A stretch of DNA of 64,000 bases from positions 36,903,372-36,967,371 of the forward strand of contig NC_092797.1 in NCBI RefSeq assembly GCF_918797505.1, written 5' to 3'. The DNA comes from Bemisia tabaci. Its lineage: Eukaryota; Arthropoda; Insecta; Hemiptera; Aleyrodidae. The position numbers and the translations under genes were made by a program. Under the pieces are notes generated by a model that was not told where the DNA came from, ran no database searches, and was given only the letters and a program-made list of their open reading frames with translations. Of this stretch, positions 26,701 to 38,700 are shown piece by piece (the stretch's first letter is position 1; each line of letters starts with the position of its first letter).

Positions 26701-29700
26701 TCTCCGCCTCTACGTTATTTTTTTAAAGGAGAACAAATTGACATCATTCCTTGAAGTTTTTGCGGAATTTCCATCGCAGAGAGGAAAAAAATCACGGCAG
26801 TTTTAAAGAATCGCTGTGGATAAGTTTTCCGTTTAAAAAATAGAGTATGATAGGAAGTCTGCGACGTCGCAAACCGAGTCATGGGATTGCCGACTTACAC
26901 CGTCGATATGGATCGCATTTAGCAAAAAGGAACCATGCGCATCAAATCAAAGTGTTGTTAAAATGTTGCTTCTTCCTAATTATCTAAAAAATCTCCCAAA
27001 ATAGCGAAAAGTTTTTGAATCCCGCCAAAAAATTGTTAAAATTAATGGGCAATCGTCGTGTAAATTTTAATATTGTACATATATTTAGTTCTTTTAAAAG
27101 GTAAAAAGAGGTTTTACAATTCTGAAAACACTGCAATCACACTGGCCCCTTTTTGCTAAATGCGATCCATACGTGCTGTCTCCTGTTTGTTTAGCCCTGG
27201 ATAGACGATCAAATTCCGAACCAATCCCGATCAAAGTAGCATCAAAGTATCGGGAGTCATCAGTCTTAAACTCATTAATTTGCTTCATTTTAACAAATGA
27301 AAACTTGGCAGAAATGTTTCCTGTGGCAGGAAATGATGAATGGTGGCACTCCGTTCTGATCTTACTTTGAACAAAAAAGTGCTGCCCGTCAATATTTGAT
27401 GGTAGATGGTGACCACCAGTCATCAGCATGTCTACTTTGATCGGAATTGGTTCGGAATTTGATCGTCTATGCAGGGCTTTTGCGTGGTTACATTTTTGAA
27501 AGACAGCAAATAAATTTTATGGTCAGCATTTGGCAGCAAAGGGTGTTCGTTTACCTACTTATTAGGAGTAGACGGTGATGACGGCGAGAGATGCTGCTCC
27601 ATCGCGAAGTAGTGTGCACTCGCTGCTAATGTTTCCGACTAGACGTCAGTTTTCGCCCGCACTTACTGCGTTATAGCTCTCGTTCTTTTTCGATTACTCA
27701 TTTACATCAGACGAGTTAAAGTTTGAAGGAAACTCGTTTTCGAAAAATTGCTGCTCTCTCCGGTAAGACGGTAGCCTATATCTAACAAATCCTACCAGTT
27801 TCAAACTAAGTGAGTATTCGCATCGTTTGAGAGGGTAATATTGCGCAAAAATTAACGTCCGTTCCCAGGGCCGGATCAAGGGGGTGGCCACATGGGCCGC
27901 GGCCCATGGCGGCAAATCTTGCAATTTTTTTCAATGTAGGTATAAAAAAAAACGGATTTAGAAAAAAATTACAAACAAAATCTCTCATTTCCTGAGAGTA
28001 TAGTAATTTCTAATTTTGTCGTCTTGCGGTGATACAAGAGACAGCACCTTTAATTTATCGACTTAGGGAGAAATGATGACGAGGACTTGAGATGAAAAGG
28101 AGAAGCCCTCGGCGCGGCAATCGGCATGTAACACACATTAGCGTCTACAAGCTTGCACGAATACTTCTCGCATCGCATCAAAGCATCAAACACAGTGCGG
28201 TCACTGCGGTCAGCGTGAAACGGATAGCGCCTACAAGAATGCATGAATACTTCACGCATTGCGCCGTGAAACGCATAGCGCCTACAAGACAGCGTGAATA
28301 CCTCACGCATTGCGTCAAACATAGTGCGTTCAGCAGCGGTCGTCGGCGTGAAACTCATAGCGCCTACAAGACTGTCGGAATACTTCACGCATTGCTCCAA
28401 ACACGGTGCGGTCTGCGCGGCGCGGCGGCGGACGTTAAAATCATTAAACCACATTTATGTTTGTTCTTTCATAATTTTTTCGTTCATCTCTTATGAATGG
28501 AAGGCCTTGTCCACGCAGAAATAGGTTTACGAAACTTAACGTCCGCGCAAAGTTCGGTGAATTTTTGCTAGTAGTGTTGATAGGGCTTTCCCAAAAAATG
28601 TGTTCAACACGAGTAAACGCGTCTTATGCATCCCACCCCCGCTGGCACGTTCACTTGATGGTTTTTATTGATGTTTCAAAACGAATGAGAAGGGGGCGGC
28701 AAATTACAGGCGGCCCATGGGCGGCAAGTAGGTAAATCCGGCCCTGTCCGTTCCGATAAACCAGCATTAAGTCCATAGAGAGAGATAGATAGAGAAAGAG
28801 ATCACAGAACTCCGCCGTCGTTACGCGAATTGTCTCTTATCCGTTTAGTATTTGTTCTTATTATGATGTGCAACAGCACGAGCAACCAGAAGGTCCCGCG
28901 TACTGCTGTCATTCGTAATATTCAATAAATTGTAGCCTAATTTTTATAGTGAAAGACATCATTTCGATGATCGAAGTGCAAAACCTCGCATCTCCATTTG
29001 CAACGCTGCACACTTCCTATACTTTATTTTTTCTTTAGAAGACTTAGTTAACTATATGAAAACGTCCGTGAATTTTCCTCTCTGTTAGAGGAAGATTCTG
29101 TATAACGCCTCGTCTCCACGGGACGTTTCACGGGATTTTTCCCGAGTTTGAATCGCAGTAATGAAACTTCTGAGCTTTTCCCCCATTAAACGACACAACA
29201 AGATTTCTTCTTCTTCTTTTTAAGTCGTTCCCGGGGCTCCACAATGACTCTAGTTGGCACTGTGATTAGTATTGACTGACTCAATGTTTTTCCCAACTTC
29301 GCAAGTGAGATTTTTCCCTGGGACAAAACCCATGAAACGCCCCAAGAAGACAAGGCCTTTTCAAGCTAATGTTGTCTAGTCTTTCTGCGAATAAGTAAAA
29401 TAGGAGCTGAGATTTTGAAACACCGCAAAAGAGATACGTGGTTTCGCACTTTAGCCATCCATTCGTAGCGTCCTAATAATACGAATGATTCTTAAGAGTC
29501 TCACGGGTGATTATTGGCAATTTGAAGCGGAGGATTCGGTGCGGTGGCGTTTGCGGACGTGGCGTTTGCGGATTCTAAGAATCGGGTGGCGTTTGCGGAT
29601 TCTCATATTTTGACGGTGGCGATTGCGGACATGCGGAACAGGGCCGGTGGACTTTGCGGACCGGAGAATTTCGGCGGTGGCGATTGCGGACGGAGGGGTA

Positions 29701-32700
29701 GGCACCTACATATGCTGCCCCCCACCCCTGCGCTGTATATTAAAGAGAAAAATTACCGGAGAGGCTCTGGATTCCTTGCCGTGGATGTAGAATGAAAACA
29801 ATATTAGTATTAAACATTAGTATTATATTAGTATAAAAACATATGAGCTGTGAACATACAGTAAATTTTTAAAAACAGGCATATCAGAAATCAAGAAACT
29901 GAAAAATCGTCAGTTTCAGTTCATTTTTAGGATGAAAAACATGTTGTAAATTCTAGTCCAAAATTACTGAAAGTCAAAAAATTACAACGAAAAATGAAAA
30001 CACATTTTAATTTTTTGACTTTCAGTAATTTTGGACTAGAATTTACAACATGTTTTTCATCCTAAAAATGAACTGAAACTGACGATTTTTCAGTTTCTTG
30101 ATTTCTGATATGCCTGTTTTTAAAAATTTACTGTATGTTCACAGCTCATATGTTTTTATACTAATATAATACTAATGTTTAATACTAATATTGTTTTCAT
30201 TCTACATCCACGGCAAGGAATCCAGAGCCTCTCCGGTAATTTTTCTCTTTAATATACAGCGCAGGGGTGGGGGGCAGCATATGTAGGTGCCTACCCCTCC
30301 GTCCGCAATCGCCACCGCCGAAATTCTCCTGTCCGCAAAGTCCACCGGCCCTGTTCCGCATGTCCGCAATCGCCACCGTCAAAATATGAGAATCCGCAAA
30401 CGCCACGTCCGCAAACGCCACCGCACCGGAGGATTCGTATGGCACCAAGTCCGCTCCCTGCGGGCTGGTTGTTGAAATTGATAGACAAAGCTATAGACAA
30501 AGAAGGCAAAAGAGATATGGAGAGATCCCATCGGTGGAAGCGGGTGGTTGCAATGGACAAAAGAGGTAGGTAATAGACTAACTAACGGCCACCCACGAGA
30601 GACCCTATGGTCAGTCCATCATTTACCCCCTTAGTCTAAAAGAACCACCCATTTCAACCAATATGATTGCTGCTTACTCCCTATTTCCTCTTTGTCTATC
30701 AATTTCAACGGTCAGCCTGCTGAACACCTAATCTTTTCACGCAATACTCTCTGGGGCAGTGTTCGAAACTCACCTTTGAGTTTCAGAAGCCATGTGGCGC
30801 ATCAAGCTTGATTTTTAGGGGCCATTGAAGATTTTTTTTTATCGGAGCCAAATTGACTTTTCGTCTGTATATCACGGCGCATTTATTGGAAAGTTAGACG
30901 CAAGATGTTTTAGTTACAGAACTAGTGACTGTAACTTGGGGGGAATTTCGAAAACCACCCAACAGATTAATCGGGATTTTTTTTGGAGGGAGGAGGGGCA
31001 ATTTTTAGGGGCCACGTTGGCGCAGAGCCTTCATTTTTTAGGCGCCATGACCGATTTCTTAGGCGCATTTGGCGCGTTGGCGCCTGCGAGTTTCGAACAT
31101 TGCTCTGGGGCGAGACAGCACAATGGAACTCGGCATAGAGAAATTCAGGTTCACGTGATTCGGTTCAGTTTTGCACTGATTCACCAGAAATTTAAGTAAT
31201 TTCTAAAAGATTTGACAACTGTGCGGTGGGGGAGTTGGATGCCGGTGCCCCCTTTAGTGCGTGTCAGCGTGTCACACATACCGCCATAATGTCATAACGC
31301 CCCCGATCTTCGAAGGGACCCGGGCGAAAGTGTACTACGCTTCCTCATTGAAAAAGGTATGCTCACATCCCGGTGTCAATCAGTGGCGTGGTGTGCTTTG
31401 CGATAAATCGATTGTTATGCCATTTAAACCTATGAAAAAGGATCGATCAACAGGGTGTTCGCAGCGAACACCTTAATAATCGATTCTTTACCATAGTTTC
31501 AAATGGCGAGATATCGATAATCGATCATTCACGCCACGCCACTGGTGTCAATCCCTCCCCTCCTCTTCCCGTAAGTTCATTAAACCACGTGGCGCGTTAA
31601 TACATTTTTGTGAAGGTCCAGATTTTGACCAGGGTCCGATTTAGGTTACCCCGCGCCTGCGCTGGAACGCTCTCTCCTGCCCTTCCCTCTATGAATGTCC
31701 CCCATTTAAGGTGATTTTATGTGATTTATGGATGAGATGGCCTGAAAAAAAAATCTGATGTCACTCTACTCAGTATTAATTCTGCTACACGTTATGGATC
31801 AGTTTTTTGCATCATCTTGTACATGACGATAATTATTGCTTCTTAAAAACGTAAACCGTGAGGCGAGCGCAGCGTGGTGGCGGATCTCGTCTCTAGATCA
31901 CATACAGGGTGTCCCAGGATTAAGTACGAATATTGAAGGAGTCGATTCTTTGGATGAAGAAAAGACGTTTTCGTGGTGCAACTTTTTTTTCCAGAAACGC
32001 TTTCCCTGGGGGCCACGGCCCCCCGAAGTTGGAGGAAAAAAATCGTCTTTCTAACACTGTGGCAATGTTATTATCAATCAATATTAATGAAAATTTGTTA
32101 ATGGGGGTAATTTTTAGTGTTTTTTTTCATTTTTGACCTCCAAAAAAGGGAAAACGCATTTTAAGGGGGGGGGGGGTTTAGGGGGGTATAGAACCTAAAA
32201 GTAGCCAAAATTAATGTTTCCATCAGGGACAAAAATTCTTTTTTGACGACATCAATAGATTTAGTGTTGAAAAATATTGAGATAATGTGTCTTGCGTTTT
32301 TTCGCTATGACTCATCGTTTTCGAGATAATAGGGGCTAAATGGAGCGCGGGTGGGCGCGAAGGGGGTGGGGGGGGGGTAGCCCCCAGGAGCAGCGTTTTT
32401 GGAAAAAAAGTTATACCATAAAAACGTCTTTTTTTTACCTAAAGAATCGACTCCTCAAATATTCGTACTTAATCCTGGGACACCCTGTAGAATCACCGTA
32501 AATGTACATACAGAGAGGGACACATTGACTCCTTTGAATTAAGGCCGCGATCGTACTTCGAAGGCTGCGAAGGTAGGAGGAGGGAACCCTGGAGACTACC
32601 TTGAAGCACAGTAGAGGTCTTCTCCTGACAAATCCTCAAAGTTTGACTCTAAAAAGACGGAAATGTTGGTCGTATTTAACACAGGGTTGCCCCCTCCGGA

Positions 32701-35700
32701 AAACCGGGAAAATCTGGACAATTTCAGGGGATGAAAATTCTTCGGAGAAACCCTGAATCGGGAGAAACTTATAAAATTTAAGCAATAAATCAAGAGTTTT
32801 TCCTTTAATTTAAGAAATAAACATTATTTTTGTCCCATAGTTTTTTTTTTTTTTTTTTTTTTTTTTTGAGAGGTTATATATAAATATATAAAAGTTAAAA
32901 GAATTGATAATTAATAACACTAAAAGCCTTGACTAAAATGATAATAAATAAATATTTCTTCCATTTAGTATAATATAGACCATACTGGTAAAAAAAACCT
33001 CTTGGTTCAAGAGTGCAGTTTCTTGTCGCCGGATTTAAGAGTCTGGACTCTTGTTTCAAGCGGATTTTGAATTGAATCAATGCAAAATCCGCTTGAAACA
33101 AGAGTTCTAGACTCTTAAATCCGGCGACAAGAAACTGCACTCTTAAGTCAATGCACCGCGGCATTGGTCCAAGAGGTTTTTTTTACAGTGCATGACCTAT
33201 TCTTATTGCCCTAAACAAAAATGGCTTTTCCAAATTGGCTTTTTCCTCACAAAAAGCCAGTTACTTCAAGTTGTGAAATTGAGGTACATTCGAACCGATA
33301 TTTGCGGGGAATTGCTACGAATACTGTCTTGTCATGGTATATTGTTACATTGCAGTATTATAACATTACCTGTTTTTATGGCACGGCAAATATGTACCTT
33401 TACAAGGGCTTAAATAAATTTTGTGCATTTTCCTGAAGATGTTTCTCTAATATGGATTTATTATTTCCTCAAAGCTGAAGGGAAGATTGGGCGTGCAATA
33501 AGGTGCAGAATAAAGACGCAGTCGCTTAATCGTGAATTCATGGCGAACACATCCGTAATTTTTCCTCTTATTCATTCAGAGAGCTGAACATTGATATTGA
33601 TAGACAAAGAAGACATTTAGAAAATAGAGCGATCCTATTGATGTGTATTAAGTGTCAATTCTTAATGCCAAAAACGCAAATCTGGGTTTTTCTGCCGTAT
33701 TTTCTAACAGTTCAAAAAATTGTTCAAAAAGCTGATGGTGTCCGAAAAAGTATCTTATTCTTGCTATCCTCAAGAATTATTTCCCTTCCTCTGACAAGGA
33801 GGAATGTGGGCAGTTTTTTTTTTGCTATCCTGAAAACTCGTGTTATTTTCCGAGATACACACTTCTGCAGTTTCTCCATCGATATTATTTAGAAATTTCA
33901 CACTGAACTTAAGCAAACTTTAAGATTTTATGTTTCTTGGGGGATTGATCGAAAATTTTACCTTTACCTGAAGGCAAACCACTGATGCCGCTCATCTTGC
34001 CCAATATTTGGCTGGCGCACAGTAGATCGAGTTAATGGGATAGGTCGGACTTGAAATCTTTGACTAAAACTGCAAATTTTAATGTTTATTTCGTCATATT
34101 TTGAATATCAAGGGGTGCTACCAGAAGAAAATTTCACGAGAAAACCCATGGAGCCACTTTTAGAGCCTCAGAGTTTTGTATAAACAGAGTTATAAGCGTT
34201 TAAAGTTTCCAAATTTTGTCCGACCTCTCCTATTGACTCGATCCTCTGTGCGGCGTTGTCGTCGATATGGAGTGGCGATTCTTGAAGGTTGGCAACACTG
34301 CTTTTCCTCCATTTAAATGTATGTAAAAGAATCGAATCTTGGGAAAGCAGTTTGCCTCACCTAAAATCAATACACTTAATAGATGTAAAAGGAGGGAAAA
34401 CAGTGTTGCCAACTTGCAAAATCGCCACCGGGACTCAGGTCATTTCAAAGACTTACCTTGATCATGCCGAATCGTGGACCATTTTAGTCCACCGGAACGG
34501 TTTTTGTAGTTGAACCATCTGCGTCGAATTAAGGCGATTCCGCGAATTTTGAGATTTCGACGGAAAATTCTGGTTTCCTGAAGGAACCAGAAGTTACGTG
34601 CGGTTTAGTAATTTTTTGTTCGCCAATATTGGGCGCACAGTTATATAAGTGCAGCTGCTTTAGACTACGGCCATTCCATGGCCTGAACATCTAAGTAATC
34701 AGCCATGCGATACTTTCTCACGGCCTACAGCATTTTTAATGGATTTGTTTTTGCTACCTACTTCTAAACAAATTTTTTTTTGATTATTGGCAGTTTACTT
34801 TTCGAAAGGAAGGCAGTGCTACTATCTGATTAAAGATGGAGAAGAAGAATTACCGCGAATGGAATAAGGAGGTCAAGCAACGAAGCTATTATCGCCTTCA
34901 ATTTTTGAGTTAGGCCGGAAAGCATCCTTTGCGCAGCAATACATACTTGTCTATTCGAGGATTTCCATGTATAGAAAACGGATGGAACAGATGGAAACAG
35001 ATGGATAAATCGATCAAGATCAGAGAAAGAAACATCCTATGTTTTAAACCCATCCTGACGATTTTTATGCTAGCAAAGTTTCTCTTTTCAAGACCCTATG
35101 ATTGATATAGTGGATATTGTATTATTTAAGCAGTGCCTTGACTTTAAATTTTTCTGAAGAAGTAGTGTTTCCGTAGAGTACCAACACGCAGAAAACGTCA
35201 CTTAGAAAAGGATGAAGAGTGTAGATATTCTTTTCTCCCTTCCTCTTCACTTCATGGTAGATCATCTAGCAACCTAGTAGGGTGTTTACTTGACAAAAAT
35301 CGAGAAATTCGTCAACAGTTTTCTATTTTCAAAATTTATTTTATATGAAGGCTGGTAAAAATACAATCCAATTGATTTTGCCATTAAGTGAAACAGTTAC
35401 AATAAATAATAAAAATGAACATGTTCCTCCATTAGACCCAATCGGAACGCTTTCTTTGGCATGCAGTACTTTTTATTATCGCATTTCAAAGAACTGATCA
35501 CATCATTTTTAGGGCAAGTATTGAATTACAAGACTTGAAATACTCTCTGAATCCGACAGGTTACTAAATGTAACCATTTATGCAAGTAGATACTGACTTA
35601 GAAAGTCTGAACTTAAAGTTTTCCTGTTTGATAAGAGAGAGCCCTCGCAAATCTGTCCCACCATTTAAATATACGTAGGTAAAGTTTTCAATTTTCTTAT

Positions 35701-38700
35701 TTTTTCTTTTTTTAATTTGTGATATTTACTACTTCTTCTACGTACAAAGCTCCTTGTAGTTTCTTTGCACGTATCTTATTTTGGTTTATGAATTTGAAAA
35801 AAATTGTCCACAACATTTATTGAGCAAAGAAAAAAATATTTTAAATCTGTTCAAAGAATGCTAGAACATCACTGGTTTTCTAATATACTTAATGTCTTCT
35901 CCTAACTCAACACTCGACGTTGCCATGTTAAGAGTAGAAAAAAAAACAAGAAAAAATGTAGGTATGTTTCAAGTGTCGTCTTCACACGGTAAAAAAATTT
36001 TTCGAGAAAAGTGATAAATATTTTCTGAAATCGTCAGATACATTTTCTCAAATTGCGAGCAAAATAATTTGAAAATTTCCACTAAAAAATATTGACAAGT
36101 TTCCCTGAAAATTCATGTTTTATTGGTGTAAAGGTTGCAGTGTCCGAACGTTGCGAAGCGTTCCTTATTAAGACGGTAGTTCTACAAAGTGCGTAACGTT
36201 AGCTGCACATATTGCACACTCTGTTAATTGCAGGAGCAATGGACCAATAGACAAGGTACGAATTTAAGCATTCTAATACATGTTTCTTGACCAGAATTTC
36301 ACGTAGAACACGATGCGCACAACGAAAATTACCGAAATCAACTCGTTATGAAGATATTAAATGATTCTTGATGCGTGAATTCAAACCACCCGCTCATGAA
36401 AACTCAATGCTCTACGTGACTCACATCGCGCGCTAAACGTTATCATGACAGTCTCTGCGATTTAAAAATCTGGCAACCTTAATCTTGACGCTTTAGCTCA
36501 GCTATTGCAAGTTGTTCATAGATTGAACAGCACATGGTGGGAAATGAACATCGAATGATTGAGAAGTTTGCTGAAACCGTTGTAGTGCACGATTTGACTC
36601 ACGTAGAGCTTTGAGTTTCTTGTGAGCGGGCAGTTCAAACTCCTCGTAACCAATGTGAAATATAAACGTTAATATCTTTGTTAGGAGTTGATTTCGGTAA
36701 TTTTCGTTGCGCGAATCGTGTTCTACGTGAAATTCTGGTCAAGAAACATGTATTAGAATGCTTGAATTCGTACCTTGTCTATTAGTCCATTTTTGAAATT
36801 AGTTTCGCTCGGCCAAAGTCGTCCTGATGGAAGTTGGGAAGGATTGACTCGGGTGATCTCAAAACATGACATAGTCGGTGCGGAATCCTCTTCGGTCGAT
36901 GGCGTATTGGTTGTCGGCCTGACATTCGTAGTAACCGGCGTCCTTTTGCGTCGTCGGGTCGATCTCCATCTTTGATTTCATCGTGTCGTTTCCCACCGGC
37001 CATTCGTGCACCTGAATTTTAAGGGATTCGTCAAGATTTAAGTTATCCTGAAAGTGCACTGAGAGGATCCTTAGGAAACAAACATTTTTGGCAAAATCGG
37101 AGAATGCATTAGGAGAGGGTTGCGGGTTGCCACAGTCAGGGAATGCCGGGATAACCGGGAAATCTCAGGGAATTTTAAAAGTCAGGGAAAACCTGGAAAT
37201 GTCAGGGAAAATGATGAAAGTGTCAGGGAAAAATCCTCACGTCACCTTCATTTGCTGTCTCGAGTGAGTTCGACGTTTCGAACAACGAATGCCTGAAAAC
37301 TATTTATAACTATTTGTTTTTAACTATCTGTCATTTTTTCAACTGTCAGGGAATTTCACCAAAACGTGTCAGGGAAATCAGACATTTCAGTTCTTTAATT
37401 TTCCAAGTTCTGTAGAAACCCCATAAGGAAATCGGTGTTGAAACCCCGGCAACGGGTCACCCGTTTTTTTAATGGGACTACATTTTGCATTTTGGAACTT
37501 CAATTCCTGTCTCAGTTTAGAAACATAGTATGTATCATTAGTTTCCCTATTCACATAAGTGTTTGCACCGATAAGCTAGAAATTGTCGTTCCGAATTGCA
37601 AAATGTAGTTCAATTCATTTTCTGAAAGTACGGAGTGAGCTCAGCTCCTAGGATATTTTCAGAATTTTTAAACCTTAACTGACGAAGAAATCCCGTTTTG
37701 AAACTGCCACAAAAGAGACTCATTTGAAACTATATTTTTGGCGGGCTCTGAATGATGACGTAAGCAGGCGGGAAAACGGCGTTTGCTGATTGGCTGAACT
37801 CCTATTCAGGCATCGCCTTGTTATGTCAACTCGATTTTCAGCCTTTGTTTGGTTAGATTTTGATTAGCTTTTTTTCCCTCCTGAAATTATATTGTTTAAT
37901 TTTTCCATGAATTATTTGAGGTTTTCACGAAATTTCACGCACAATACTGTAATCTACAACCCTGAAAAAAGTCCTTGCCATTGACCAGACTTACCTATCC
38001 CATCTATTTATGTTTCGAGACCATATTCTTCATTTTGAAAGGTTTTGACGCTATACAACACCTCGATATATATAAAAAAAAATCAATCAAATTGACTGTC
38101 TGTGGGAATCAAATTTCAAAATGAATTGCTGGTGTAATCGCACTTGAATATCCAACTGAAGTCGGGACTTTCTTACATAGTCTCTACGAACGGAAAGGTT
38201 ATATGTTCCATAAAAAAATAATAATGAAGCAATGTTTCAGAATGTCGCCATCGGGGTACGCGTCTTTACCTTAACTCCTCTATCAATTTATACAGGGATT
38301 TTTACCAGTAGTATTGTTTACACAATTAATTTAGCCATACTTTTCTTAGCAATTTTGAGTGTCACAGGCAATTAGCGACCGTCGGACATTTGTAAGTGGC
38401 TTCCACTTATCCTCGGCAAAGCCCATAATTATAAATAATTCGCATCGGCATAAACATTTCAACGGGAAAGAATTTGGATAGCGCAATCTCGGCCCGGAGC
38501 GCCTTCAATTTCACGTGATACTCCACGCTTTGCCACGCAGTTGCTTTAGATGCCTATCCAAGCCAAACCTAATCAAGGTTTCTAATTTCATTTCATGAAC
38601 TCATGAACACTCACGATAAACCCAGCTGCGATAGTGGACTCAGGGAGAGAAAGTATCAGAATTACTTAAATATTGGTGAAATAGTCTGCACGCTCCTTTT

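Noticed and set aside
28050..28496. Overlapping 134-codon frames on both strands
   Set aside because: They lie wholly inside the hAT-like element and follow its internal repeats. No transposase motif is present.
29544..30560. Frames of 62-89 codons on both strands in the giant hairpin
   Set aside because: The two arms give the same peptide from opposite strands, and composition reflects GTGGCG/TTTGCGG repeats.
36480..36560. Possible tRNA-like stretch with TTAGCTCAGC
   Set aside because: Lies inside the foldback at 36239-36790. No B-box and no cloverleaf can be drawn.
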